Source of the DNA: CAWBBA01 sp963741625
GTDB lineage: Bacteria > Desulfobacterota > Desulfomonilia > Desulfomonilales > Desulfomonilaceae
DNA length: 64,000 nt
Reading direction: 5' to 3'
Assembly: GCA_963741625.1 (NCBI GenBank)
Contig: CAVUIT010000014.1
Span: 496,001-560,000, forward strand
The notes under the pieces were generated by a model. The model made no database searches. It was not told where the DNA came from and saw nothing but the letters and a program-made list of their open reading frames with translations. Numbering within the stretch: position 1 is the first letter of the stretch; every line of letters starts with the position of its first letter. A program made the translations under genes and the position numbers. Of the stretch, positions 35,580 through 44,980 are shown piece after piece.

Positions 35580-35905
35580 GCAAACAGGCTGCCTTTCGCA
35601 GCGGCAATTCCGTGCGGAAGCGGTCCGGTCACCGCGACATGACTGGATTCATTTTGATCCTAGTCCACGGTACCTGTGAAAAAACAGTTTGAAACCAACG
35701 CGCACAGCCAACTAGCTACAACAAATCATCAAAACCGGTGCGAGTGCTTCGCCCACTCGGAAGTGAACCATTACAAGTGAAGCGGTCCATTGCTTGCGGG
35801 GGAACAAAAATTCTGTTAGGCTTTAATATTATTTGAGGAATTCATAGGCCAACCTCTTGATATTTGAGCTTAATTCTTGAGGCCTCGTTAGAGGGGAGAC
35901 ATACC
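35580..35905. other. Intergenic region before sppA
   Basis: About 325 bases with no reading frame that I can support. It is A/T-rich near 35810-35840 (TTTAATATTATTTGAGG), which may be a promoter region for sppA; no clean hexamers were found. Confidence 0.4.
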
Positions 35906-36817
35906 ATGAAGAAATCGAGGACCGGCTTGGCGATCCTTCTCATTCTTTTTCTGGTGGCAGGGTTTGTGGTAGTGCTTGTGGCGGTCTCGATTGTTTCGGA
36001 CTCGGATAAAGAGACCTCGACCTGGAGCCAAGTATTTGAGTCCGGTAACAAAATTGGAATCATCAACATAGAGGGAACCATTACTTCTTCCGACGAGACA
36101 CTCAAGCAATTGCGGAAATACTCAAAAAAATCGTCCGTCAAGGCTATCCTGATTCGTATTAACTCCCCTGGCGGCACAGTGGCGCCCGCCCAGGAGATCT
36201 ATAGAGAAATTGGCAAAATCAAGAAGAAGAAGCCGGTTGTCGTGTCCATGCAAACTGTGGCCGCCTCAGCCGCGTACTATATTTCCAGCAGCGCGAACAG
36301 GATAGTCTGTTCGCAGGGAACCATCACGGGAAGCATCGGGGTCATCATGATGCTGCCTGAAATACACAAGGTAATAGAAAAGATCGGCGTAAGCGTAAAC
36401 ATCATTAAAGCAGGCAAATATAAAGATCTAGGAACCGGTGTGCGCCCTTTGAGCGACGACGAAAGAAACATCTTGGAGAGTTTTGCCGCGGAAGTTCACG
36501 AGCAATTCATTTCCGATGTGGCCGCGGGCCGCAAGGGGAAAATAGAGAAAGACAAACTCCACGAGATTGCGGACGGAAGGTTTTTCACCGGCGAAAAGGC
36601 AAAGGAGATGGGGTTGGTGGATGCCATTGGCAACTTTTATGATGCCGTGAAGATCGCGGCAGACCTGGGCGGCATCAAGGCAGAGCCTGAACTGGTTTAC
36701 CCAAAGAAAAAATGGGAAAGTTACATGGATCTGTTCACGGAATCAGCCGCGGGAGCAATAGGCAGAGCCGCCGAGCAGACCCGATCTATCCAGGTGAGCC
36801 CTCCGACGGTACGTTAA
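35906..36817 (+). CDS. sppA: Signal peptide peptidase SppA
   Basis: Serine peptidase of the S49 family, 303 residues, that cuts cleaved signal peptides in the membrane. It begins with a single transmembrane anchor (residues 7-32, AILLILFLVAGFVVVLVAVSI). The first part of the fold has IGIINIEGTI and LIRINSPGGT; the catalytic Ser is in VAASAAYYISS near residue 119 and the Lys in IKAGKYKDLG near residue 171. The TGSIGVIMM loop follows. This is the short, single-domain form (no tandem repeat), as usual outside enterics. GAGGGGAG precedes the ATG at 35906. The earlier ATG at 35864 adds 14 residues and seems wrong. Confidence 0.92.
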   Translation: MKKSRTGLAILLILFLVAGFVVVLVAVSIVSDSDKETSTWSQVFESGNKIGIINIEGTITSSDETLKQLRKYSKKSSVKAILIRINSPGGTVAPAQEIYREIGKIKKKKPVVVSMQTVAASAAYYISSSANRIVCSQGTITGSIGVIMMLPEIHKVIEKIGVSVNIIKAGKYKDLGTGVRPLSDDERNILESFAAEVHEQFISDVAAGRKGKIEKDKLHEIADGRFFTGEKAKEMGLVDAIGNFYDAVKIAADLGGIKAEPELVYPKKKWESYMDLFTESAAGAIGRAAEQTRSIQVSPPTVR

Positions 36818-36894
36818 TGAGCAAGGAACAGACCTCTTTACAAGTTCCGCTTGATCCTGAGAACAGTCGCGATTATGTTGAGCGCCTACTCTGA
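36817..36894 (+). CDS. Possible 25-residue ORF overlapping the sppA stop
   Basis: ATG at 36817 shares its A with the TAA of sppA (TTAATGAG), an arrangement that often signals translational coupling. It encodes 25 residues (MSKEQTSLQVPLDPENSRDY, then VERLL). Neither a ribosome site nor a recognisable motif supports it. It may be chance. Confidence 0.25.
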   Translation: MSKEQTSLQVPLDPENSRDYVERLL

Positions 36895-36936
36895 AAAAAC
36901 GAAATTTATCCCACACGTTGGGAGGGAGAAGATCGG

Positions 36937-38415
36937 ATGGTGATTAGCGAGTCTCTCACCTTTGATGATGTAATCCTAAAACCCTGCTATTCGGAAATAC
37001 TCCCCTCCGAGGTGGATGTTCCCACTCGACTGACCAGAGAAATCATGCTCACCATCCCGCTGGTCAGCGCGGCCATGGACACCGTGACCGAATCCGAGAT
37101 GGCTATCAGTCTGGCTCGGCAAGGCGGGATCGGGATTATACATCGGAACCTCTCCATCAAGGATCAGGCAAGAGAAGTGGACCGGGTGAAACGCTCAGAA
37201 TCAGGGATGATCGTGGATCCCATCACTATCAATCCCGATCAGAGAATCTCGGATGCCCTCAAGATTATGAAGAAATATCACATTTCGGGTGTGCCGGTTA
37301 CCGTTAACGGCTATCTGAGCGGCATTCTGACAAATCGAGACCTCCGCTTTGTGGAAAACTTGGACCTCAGAGTCGAAGAAGTCATGACCCGTGACAATCT
37401 GGTCACGGTGGATGAAAAGATTGGCATCGAGGAATCCAAGGCTTTGCTGCACAAGCACCGGATCGAAAAACTTCTCGTTGTCGACAAAGACAACCGTCTC
37501 AAAGGTCTTATCACCATCAAAGACATACAGAAGGCTATAACCTTTCCCGATTCGGCAAAGGACCCGCTGGGCCGCCTACGAGTGGGCGCTGCGGTGGGAG
37601 TAGGCCCTGATCGCGAGGAACGAGTGGCGGCTCTTGTTAGGCGGGGAGTTGATGTGATTATCGTCGACACTTCGCACGGCCACTCAAAAAACGTCATGGA
37701 TACCATTCGTGACATAAAGCGGAACTTCAGCAACGCCCAGGTTGTCGGCGGCAATGTGGCCACGGCCGAGGCTGTCGAAGATCTCGTAAAAGCCGGTGTG
37801 GACGGAGTAAAGCTGGGGGTCGGCCCCGGTTCCATCTGTACGACGCGCATAGTTGCGGGGGTTGGCGTACCCCAGATAAGCGCTATCATGGAGTGTGCGA
37901 AGAAAGCCGAGGAACTTGGAGTGCCCCTCATAGCCGATGGTGGCATCAAATTTTCCGGCGACATCACCAAGGCACTGGCCACGGGCGCGCATACCGTCAT
38001 GATTGGCGGGCTGTTCGCAGGGACCGATGAAAGTCCCGGTGAGATGGTCCTTTATCAGGGGCGTTCGTACAAGTCTTACCGAGGCATGGGATCTCTCGAG
38101 GCCATGAGAGAAGGATCACGTGACCGGTATGGGCAACATGAAGGGGTAGCTGAAAACAAGCTGGTTCCGGAAGGTATTGTGGGGATGGTTCCGGCAAAGG
38201 GACCTGTGGCCAATTCCGTAAATCAACTGATAGGTGGCCTCAAAGCGGGCATGGGGTACCTTGGGGCCCGCAATCTTGACGAACTTCGTGCGAAAGCCCA
38301 TTTTATGAAAATTACGGCTGCGGGCCTCAAAGAATCTCACGTCCATGACGTGGTGATAACCAAAGAAGCCCCAAATTATCGTCTCGATTCGGGCTGGGTA
38401 GGAAACCTTCGTTGA
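36937..38415 (+). CDS. guaB: Inosine-5-prime-monophosphate dehydrogenase
   Basis: IMPDH oxidises IMP to XMP with NAD+, the first committed step to guanine nucleotides. It is 492 residues, the normal length. The TIM barrel opens with LTFDDVILKP and AAMDTVTE; a CBS pair is inserted at about residues 95-205 (MKKYHISGVPVT, KHRIEKLLVVD). The catalytic Cys301 lies in GPGSICTTRIVAGVGVPQ (two pieces), followed by ADGGIKFSGD, GSLFAGTDESPGE-like GGLFAGTDESPGE, YRGMGSL and the flap region SRDRYGQ. The C-terminal part has KGPV and LIGGLKAGMGYLG. The strong GGGAGGGAG ribosome site sits about 8 bases before the ATG. It is intact and probably transcribed as its own unit after sppA. Confidence 0.96.
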   Translation: MVISESLTFDDVILKPCYSEILPSEVDVPTRLTREIMLTIPLVSAAMDTVTESEMAISLARQGGIGIIHRNLSIKDQAREVDRVKRSESGMIVDPITINPDQRISDALKIMKKYHISGVPVTVNGYLSGILTNRDLRFVENLDLRVEEVMTRDNLVTVDEKIGIEESKALLHKHRIEKLLVVDKDNRLKGLITIKDIQKAITFPDSAKDPLGRLRVGAAVGVGPDREERVAALVRRGVDVIIVDTSHGHSKNVMDTIRDIKRNFSNAQVVGGNVATAEAVEDLVKAGVDGVKLGVGPGSICTTRIVAGVGVPQISAIMECAKKAEELGVPLIADGGIKFSGDITKALATGAHTVMIGGLFAGTDESPGEMVLYQGRSYKSYRGMGSLEAMREGSRDRYGQHEGVAENKLVPEGIVGMVPAKGPVANSVNQLIGGLKAGMGYLGARNLDELRAKAHFMKITAAGLKESHVHDVVITKEAPNYRLDSGWVGNLR

Positions 38416-38596
38416 AACTGGAGGCTCTGACTGGAGTCTATCATGGGAATGCGCGGATTTGGAAAGTGGCTCCCACCTCTGCGGGGCTTCTTCGCTGCTT
38501 CTTTGAACGCAAACAAGCATTGCACGCAACAACTCTTCGAGAACTATCTTCAGCGGTTTCTAATTTAGATGCCGTTGCTTTACAGGAATAAGGACG

Positions 38597-39634
38597 ATGA
38601 TTCGAGCACTGGTTTTCGGCGCCACCGGGTACACCGGCTTGGAGCTAATTCGCATACTTGGATCCCACCCCGACGCGGCCATCGTCGGCGGCAGTTCACG
38701 GAATTGGGCGGGGAAGAAGGCGAGTGAAGCCCTTCCTTTCATCAGCGCAGAACAGGATTTCAGTCTCCGCTCCATTGAAGAGCTGAAGCTTGATCCGCAA
38801 GCGGACTTGGCCTTTCTAGCTCTTCCCCATGGGGAATCGGCCGGCCTGATCAGGCCGCTACTGGACGCGGGCCTCAAAGTTGTAGACCTTTCCGCTGATG
38901 TGCGCCTCAGTAACCTGGAAACCTACGAAAAGTGGTATGGCCCTCACAAAGCGGCCGAGCTTCTGGGCCAGGCGGTTTACGGCCTCCCTGAGATACACAG
39001 AGAAGCGATAAAAAAAGCCGCGCTAGTGGCGAATCCCGGATGTTACCCCACAACCGCTATCCTGGGGACCGCCCCCCTGATCGGTCTCAGTGAAGTCGAT
39101 ACTACCTGCCCGGTGGTGGACTCTAAATCGGGGATCTCGGGGGCCGGCCGCGGGGCAAAGCTCAACACCAGCTTCTGCGAAGCCGGGGAAAGCTTCAAGC
39201 CATACGGTGTCCTCGGGCACAGGCACATACCTGAAATGGAGCAGGAGCTATCGAAATTGGCAGGTAGGAAGGTAAAGGTCAGATTCACTCCGCACCTGAT
39301 CCCTGTGAGCCGGGGTATGGTGAGCACCATTTACCTGCCTCTGAGGGCGGATATTTCCGAGGGTAGTCTCCGAGAAGCATACCTGGATTATTACAAGTCA
39401 GAGCCATTCATAAGGGTTCTCCCCAAGGGGACTTTTCCGAACACCGCGCTGGTTCGGGGCTCTAACCAATGTCACATATCCGTAGACCTCGACGAACGCA
39501 CCGGCTGGATTGTCGCGATTGCGGCCCTGGACAATCTCGTCAAGGGCGCATCCGGTGTGGCAGTCCAAAACATGAACCTTATGATGGGGCTTGACGAAAC
39601 CGCCGGACTCACGGCTCTTCCCATGTTTCCCTGA
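38597..39634 (+). CDS. argC: N-acetyl-gamma-glutamyl-phosphate reductase
   Basis: ArgC reduces N-acetylglutamyl phosphate to the semialdehyde with NADPH, the third step of arginine synthesis. 345 residues, standard size. The Rossmann loop is VFGATGYTGLELIRIL at the start; the catalytic Cys149 is in ANPGCYPTT; HIPEMEQEL and the HLIPVSRGM stretch are typical of the second domain. Ribosome site AGGAAT about 8 bases before the ATG. argJ lies 18 kb away on the other strand, so the arginine genes are scattered. It is followed 57 bases later by amrA in the same direction. Confidence 0.95.
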   Translation: MIRALVFGATGYTGLELIRILGSHPDAAIVGGSSRNWAGKKASEALPFISAEQDFSLRSIEELKLDPQADLAFLALPHGESAGLIRPLLDAGLKVVDLSADVRLSNLETYEKWYGPHKAAELLGQAVYGLPEIHREAIKKAALVANPGCYPTTAILGTAPLIGLSEVDTTCPVVDSKSGISGAGRGAKLNTSFCEAGESFKPYGVLGHRHIPEMEQELSKLAGRKVKVRFTPHLIPVSRGMVSTIYLPLRADISEGSLREAYLDYYKSEPFIRVLPKGTFPNTALVRGSNQCHISVDLDERTGWIVAIAALDNLVKGASGVAVQNMNLMMGLDETAGLTALPMFP

Positions 39635-39691
39635 GCCGCCGGGGTCAGGGCTTCAACGTACGCGCCTACGGGGATCAAGAAGGAGAGGAGC

Positions 39692-40261
39692 ATGTCGTCG
39701 GAAAGAAAAAGGGTTGGGGTAGACCTTGGATTAACGGACGACGAAAAGCAGGAGCTTCGCCGGATCGCCAGAACTGTAATTGAGTCCAAAAGCCGCGGAA
39801 AGCCCCTCCCTTCCATGCCGCCCACCACCGAAAAGCTCAAAGAAGGGCGAGGGGCTTTCGTGTGCATTTACAAACAGGGAATGCTTAGAGGCTGCATAGG
39901 GTCGCTCGATGCTGCCGACCCTCTGCACAAGACCGTCGAAGAAATGGCACAAGCTGCGGCTTTTCGCGATCCGCGGTTCACCCCTGTGAGTGAAGATGAA
40001 CTCCCGTACCTTGATATGGAGATCTCGGTGCTTACCCCCCTAACGGAGATTCATGATCACGAAGAGATCGAAGTTGGGAAACACGGGATAATGATAAGGA
40101 GGGGCATGCTTTCGGGCCTGCTTCTCCCGCAAGTGGCATCGGAGAGGAATTGGGACCGAATCACGTTTTTGCAGGAGACGTGCCGAAAAGCGGGTTTGCC
40201 GCGGGACGCGTGGAAAGAGAAGGAGACGAAGATTTATGTCTTCTCAGCCGATGTTTTCTGA
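39692..40261 (+). CDS. amrA: AMMECR1-family protein (AmmeMemoRadiSam system protein A)
   Basis: A 189-residue AMMECR1-domain protein. The characteristic LRGCIGS motif, with Cys68, is preceded by FVCIYKQG and followed by AFRDPRF and LPYLDMEISVL, then a LLLPQVASER loop. AMMECR1 homologues are often co-encoded with a radical SAM protein and a Memo-like protein in the AmmeMemoRadiSam system, but neither partner is visible next to it here. Its role (redox or modification-related) is unsettled. A GGAGAGGAG-type ribosome site precedes the ATG. It overlaps the next gene by 26 bases, so the two are translationally coupled. Confidence 0.88.
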   Translation: MSSERKRVGVDLGLTDDEKQELRRIARTVIESKSRGKPLPSMPPTTEKLKEGRGAFVCIYKQGMLRGCIGSLDAADPLHKTVEEMAQAAAFRDPRFTPVSEDELPYLDMEISVLTPLTEIHDHEEIEVGKHGIMIRRGMLSGLLLPQVASERNWDRITFLQETCRKAGLPRDAWKEKETKIYVFSADVF

Positions 40262-41279
40262 GTCGGCCCCCGAAGAATCTCCCCCTGGCAGAAAGGCCGT
40301 TGCGCTACTGTCCGGCGGCCTGGATTCCGCACTGGCCATTTACCTGGTAAAACGCCAGGGCATAGATGTCGTTGCGGTTCATTTCACATCTTTCTTTTCT
40401 CTGTTGGACGCCGGCGACGAGGAGTCCCCGGTACGCAGGCTGGCCCGGCAGTTGAATGTCCCTCTGCGGCTGCTTCCCAAAGGGAAAGACTTTCTCCAAA
40501 TCATTCGTAATCCTCGGTACGGCTACGGGAAGAACCTTAACCCGTGCATAGACTGCCGCATTTATACTTTTGTCAAAGCCAAAAAGTTGATGGAAGAGAT
40601 TGGGGCATCTTTTATCGTCACTGGAGAAGTGGTGGGGCAACGGCCCATGTCCCAACGTAGGCACACTATCAGGCTCATAGAAAAACAGTCGGGATGCGAC
40701 GGACTTGTGCTCAGACCCCTTTCCGCTAAACTATTGCCTGAGACTCGAATGGAAGAAGCCGGTTTTGTAGACCGGGAACAGCTCCTGGATATTGCCGGGC
40801 GAGGGCGAAAGGTGCAACTCCGACTGGCCGCTGAGCTTGGTCTCTCCGGGTACTCCGCCCCGGCGGGTGGCTGCCTGCTGACGGACAAACGGTTTTCCAG
40901 CCGCGTTCGTGATCTGCTCGCCCACACGGACGAGGTGTCAGCGGCAGACCTTGCGTTGTTGCACATAGGGCGGCATCTAAGGATAAGGCCTGGGCTGAAG
41001 TTAGTGATCGGCCGGAATGAAGCCGAAAACGACCGCATTGAACCTCTGGCTGCCGTAGGTTCACTGTTCTCTCCCGTGGATTTTCCCGGCCCGCTGATCC
41101 TGGCAGTGGGACGCGTTGAACCTGACGACGAGGCCCTTATCGGGAGTGTGCTCCGTAGATATGCCAAAGAATCGTCCAGAGGGGAGTGGATATCCGTGCA
41201 GGCCGACAAGGGCGGTGAGCGCCGCATCCGTGTTGTAGACCAGGCCGGCCAAGATTGGATATCGGATCACATGATCTAA
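40236..41279 (+). CDS. PP-loop ATPase, tRNA thiouridylase-like (ThiI/MnmA-related)
   Basis: A 347-residue protein of the N-type ATP pyrophosphatase superfamily. The PP-loop SGGLDSALAIY lies near residue 27, which binds ATP to adenylate a substrate. A CIDCR motif near residues 104-107 and a further GGCLLTDKRFSSR near 210 look like the sulfur-transfer site. This layout, with a long C-terminal DUF814/NFACT-like region (ADLALLHIGRHLRI; RNEAENDRIE), is usually annotated as tRNA 2- or 4-thiouridine synthase-like. The exact nucleotide modified is unknown. It starts within amrA (26-base overlap) and is followed ten bases later by the frameshifted YIP1-type gene, so the three genes probably form one operon. 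Confidence 0.75.
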   Translation: MSSQPMFSESAPEESPPGRKAVALLSGGLDSALAIYLVKRQGIDVVAVHFTSFFSLLDAGDEESPVRRLARQLNVPLRLLPKGKDFLQIIRNPRYGYGKNLNPCIDCRIYTFVKAKKLMEEIGASFIVTGEVVGQRPMSQRRHTIRLIEKQSGCDGLVLRPLSAKLLPETRMEEAGFVDREQLLDIAGRGRKVQLRLAAELGLSGYSAPAGGCLLTDKRFSSRVRDLLAHTDEVSAADLALLHIGRHLRIRPGLKLVIGRNEAENDRIEPLAAVGSLFSPVDFPGPLILAVGRVEPDDEALIGSVLRRYAKESSRGEWISVQADKGGERRIRVVDQAGQDWISDHMI

Positions 41280-41289
41280 GGAGAGCGTT

Positions 41290-42074
41290 GTGAATTGCCC
41301 CCATTGCCGTCGCGATTTTGTCCCTGTGGAGGGACAAAGATTTTGCTCGTGGTGTGGAGCGCCCCTGGAGACGCCCCAGCGGCGTAAACTACGGGGACCG
41401 CGCGGAACAAGGCCCCACCAACGAGCATCCTCCATCTTTGCCTTCTGAAGCCATCTCCTCGCGAAAAACCGAATATTGCCCGTGGGAGGATCAGGAAAAT
41501 CTCGGCTTCGTACAAGGGATTTCTCAGACTATCCGGCAGAGCCTTTTTTCACCAAAGGACTTTTTTGCCAGGCTACCTCGGCGCGGTGGGCTGCTTAACC
41601 CACTTTTTTACGCTCTAATTGTCGGCACTGTGGGGAGCATGGTGGGTTACCTGTGGTCCTTTGCGTTCGGCAACTCGCTTATGTCGACGATGTCTCTGTC
41701 AAAAGGGGGGGCGGTTGCTCTGGCCTTTCTCATTCCTATACTCATTTTCATGGGCCTTGTCGTGGCGGCTGTGCTGCTGCACGTTTCGCTCTTCCTGGTC
41801 GGCGGGGCTAACGAAGACTTCGAGGCCACGTTCAGAGTCGTCTGCTATTCCGCCGCTCCTGACCTGTTCGGCGTGTTGCCGATCATTGGTGGCTTTATCG
41901 GTCTGATATGGAAAATTTACATCACTGTAGTGGGAGTCCGAGAGGTGCACGAGATAAGCACCGCTAGATCGGTCGTGGCCTTCGGTACTTCCGTCGCTGG
42001 TCTGTTGCGGGCTTGTGGTGGGGGGCATCGTGCTTGTGTTAATGCTGGCCGGATCGTCCTTTACCAAGACGTGA
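41290..42074 (+). pseudogene. Zinc-ribbon and YIP1-domain membrane protein, two frameshifts
   Basis: Conceptual protein of about 260 residues. GTG at 41290, six bases after AAGGAG, opens a zinc ribbon (CPHC ... CSWCG). A flexible linker follows, then a YIP1-like membrane domain (FARLPRRGGLLNPLFYALIVG; FLIPILIFMGLVVAAVLLH; LFGVLPIIGGFIGLIWKIY). Two one-base insertions break it: one near 41385 just after the ribbon (ETPQRR) and one near 42010 in the last helix. When both are corrected, the protein ends in VVGGIVLVLMLAGSSFTKT at the stop 42072-42074. The plain ORF track instead runs the membrane domain into the next gene. Ten bases after the PP-loop gene, so probably in its operon. Confidence 0.7.
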
Positions 42075-42115
42075 GGCATGTGAGCGATCTGCGACCGCGC
42101 ACGAGAGGAAACGAC

Positions 42116-42406
42116 ATGAAAGATAGACCCAGAAAAACCAGTGATGACTTGCGTCCTGAGTACAGGTTCGACTATTCCAAAGCTGTCCGGGGGAAGTATT
42201 ACAAGCGCCTGCTAGAGGAGGGAGCCAACGTCATCATACTTGAGCCGGACGTCGCCACGGTCTTCCATGATTCAGCCTCGGTTAACGAGGCGCTGAGATC
42301 GCTGCTGGATTTGACGCGGTCCACGCAGCGCCTAACTAAGCGCTCCAGCCGACGCCGCAAGACCGGCGCGCCTCGCAATTCCGCGAATAGCACACTCAAG
42401 GGTTAG
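42116..42406 (+). CDS. Small conserved-type protein (DLRPEY family), possibly regulatory
   Basis: A 96-residue protein starting with MKDRPRKTSDDLRPEYRFDY, AVRGKYYKRL and a middle of NVIILEPDVATVF, ASVNEALRSLL, then a basic tail. Short proteins with the core LRPEYDF-RGKYY-DVA-VF-SVNEALR are common across deltaproteobacteria and cyanobacteria, often beside toxin-like genes, but I know of no proven function. It has its own GAGAGGAA ribosome site and is separate from the YIP1-type gene whose stop is 42 bases upstream. No toxin partner is adjacent; a role as an antitoxin-like protein is speculation. The basic C terminus (TKRSSRRRKTGAP) might contact DNA or RNA. Confidence 0.7.
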   Translation: MKDRPRKTSDDLRPEYRFDYSKAVRGKYYKRLLEEGANVIILEPDVATVFHDSASVNEALRSLLDLTRSTQRLTKRSSRRRKTGAPRNSANSTLKG

Positions 42407-42462
42407 TGTTGTTCTTCTGGGACGAGACAATTACAATTCGAGCAATTCGAGGGACACCATAC

Positions 42463-44968
42463 TCAATTCTTGGACCTCAAGACTTTTGGTTCAGTGCCAG
42501 AGGGCCTTGCTGCGACGGGCCGTTTGCGGAAAAGACTTTTCGCCTCAACGCGTTCCTTGCCCAGGGTTATCATGTCAGTCCTCCCTTCAGGGAACTGAAT
42601 TTCCAGATGCACTTCACCTTCAGCCGAGTCCCGGCGCGTTGCCTGAACCCCTGAAACCGGCCCTTTGTCAACGGGCAGCAGAAGCCACACCAATGTCACC
42701 GGCAAGGTGGCCTTCACCAGATAAATGCAGCTTGTCCCAGGCACGTCCGAGCCGTTCAGCGACACCCATCCACGGGGTGGACTCAACAAGCCGGTTGAGA
42801 TTTCAACATCAGCTCTGTTTGACCCCAACAAGGGAAGAACCTCGAACCCTGGGCCGCGTGCATCCACACATCTTGCCCCGAGCGTCTTAATGTCCACTTC
42901 CACCCTACTTGGAAAGAATTGCCAGCACGCGGATATCTCGTGCTCCCCCTCCCCTTCTGCCAGGTCGCGGATAATCCAGTAGTCCGGCTTGACGAAAACC
43001 ACCGTGCGGATCAGGACGTACTTATCGCTGACTCCATCCCACGGGCCGCGGCAGATTCCCGTGGCCACGTCCAGATAGACGTCGCTCCAGCACGAAAATT
43101 CAGGCCCAGCCTTCCGAATCCTCTCCTGGAAAGTCAACGCGGAGCGGTCCGGTCCCTTGCCGTCAATCAGGATCTGACTGTGCGCGGCTGATGAGCGATA
43201 ATATTGCGTCAATTTGTCAGGCGCATACGTGGTAATTCCGGGATCGACCAGCCGCGGAACACCAAGAGCGGTTACGTCAATGGCGAGCACATCTTCGTGC
43301 AGTGTGTGCCGCACCCGGCGGTCCTGCCCTGAACACCAAGAAGTTGGCGTCCGGACCGTAGTGGGACCTGAATGTGGCAATACCTGCATCCGGAAAAGTG
43401 CGGAATAGGCTGTTCGGCGGTGTTTCTCGGACCCCGCGTGAACCTATCCACATCAGATCCGGTCGCTGAAATACTTCGCCGGCTTTGCGCATTAACGCGG
43501 TGTAGTCCGATGACGTGGAGCCTGAATCATTCAGTGACGGCCAGGTGAAGTCAGGCCGGCACAGGGCCGCGAGGTAATCGGTAGACAGTTCCAGTGGTGA
43601 ATCAAATATCTCAGGAAGCGGAACCCTGCGCGCCGCGGCCGCCTCCTTGACTTCCAGCATCGCGTGCAAACAAATCGAATGATAAAGCGGGGAAATTTCG
43701 AAATGCACGCCGTCGGCATAGAATTGTCTATGAAATTCCGTTTCGAGTCTTTCCAGTCCTGTTTGCATCCATAGCCGAGCCTCCCTGAACCCTGGAAAGC
43801 AGATCCCGGCAAGGGCTAAAGCCGATGATTCCACCATGATCCAATTGTTGGGGTGGCCTCTGTGATCCATCAGGCTGCGAGCGTGTTCCCAGATGGAGCG
43901 CAGCATGTCCATTTTAGTGGATTCCTGAAATGATTCGGCCGGCCAGACTATCCCCGCTACCCAAAGCCATTCCCTGAGTCGCCACGCTACTGAAAGAGTT
44001 TCCCACGAAGGTCCGGCTCCTCCGTTAGAACCAATAGGCACTGGATTGAAATTGATCCAACTCGATATTAGGCTGTCCAGCTCTCGAGCGTACCGTTCAT
44101 CCCTTTTCTCGATCCAGGCGGTGATTATTTCTTTCATGAAATGGTGACGGTGCAGGAAGTGAGACCATTCCAGGACACCCGACGGATATGTGTCCCAGGG
44201 AAACGGATAGCCGAGCGACTGCCCCATAATTCTTCCGCGAAGGATGTCGTCTGCACGTTCGCGCGGATACTGGTGCGGGGCCGGGATGAGAAGCCCGCAA
44301 TCGCCGGCCACGAACGGGGGGCCTGGAGACCAGACTTCCAGCGCCAACTTGGCAAATCCATGCTTGTTCCCAGGCAATTCCGTGACACCCGGGAGATCCG
44401 GATTCAGGACTTGGGCCAAGCCCTCAAGAGTCAATCGCGGTCCTGGCGGGATTTCTCGAAACTCCCCATCCAGAGAGTGTATTTCAACGTCAATCGGCTC
44501 GGTTCCCTCATAAGTTCGCTCGCGTGAGAAACTGACCTCTATTTCTAGGATGTCCCGCCAGCCGGCGGGCGAACCGTATGTTCCGAAGGATTCCGCAGGG
44601 AACTTTAAGTCAATCCATCCCCCGGGACGAAGTTCTTCGCGGCCGCCCGACAAGGACACGTCGGAGGTCTCTGAATTGAAACTCTTGGAGCCGTGAATGA
44701 GCTTCATCCCCACAAGCAAGGTTCCGCTTGTACGGTTGAGGAGCCTTGCAGATAATTGGTTGAATTCCGAAAGATCGTTCTTTGGTGGATGCACGCTGAG
44801 GGTCAGAAGGGGGGAAGGCGAACAAAATTGAACCGAGTCTCCGACGCTCGTGGAGCAATCTTTGTAGGGGCGGGTTTGAAACTCGCCCCTACTTGCGGCT
44901 ATCAGACGCTCTGTCTGGACAACTCTGTCGCGCAGAAAATACTCAGGTTGAAGCGAGGGTTCCCACAT
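42463..44968 (-). pseudogene. Heparinase II/III-like polysaccharide lyase, one frameshift
   Basis: A lyase of about 830 residues. An N-terminal beta-sandwich is followed by an alpha toroid with the conserved GHPNNWIMVESSALALAGICF pattern (two pieces), a second toroid motif (DGVHFEISPLYHSICLHAM) and a C-terminal beta-sandwich. The active-site-type signature is GAAHTHEDVLAIDVTALG, which is exactly where the frame breaks, near 43300; removing one base from CACTG restores it. Its substrate may be a uronic-acid polysaccharide such as alginate or heparosan. The start is unclear: the ORF opens at 44968, but residues 26-36 are encoded by a hairpin repeat (44864-44892), so translation may start further down. 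No export signal is apparent. Confidence 0.75.
44864..44892. repeat. GTAGGGGCG-type palindrome in the lyase 5-prime region
   Basis: GTAGGGGCGGGTTTGAAACTCGCCCCTAC forms a near-perfect inverted repeat. It lies inside the first 40 codons of the longest heparinase ORF. In every other case this type of repeat lies between genes, which suggests that the ORF start is over-extended. Confidence 0.7.
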
Positions 44969-44980
44969 AAGGCCCCAGGG

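Noticed and set aside
38116..38532. Minus-strand ORF of 138 residues at the end of guaB
   Set aside because: It is antisense to the conserved C terminus of IMP dehydrogenase and has no ribosome site.
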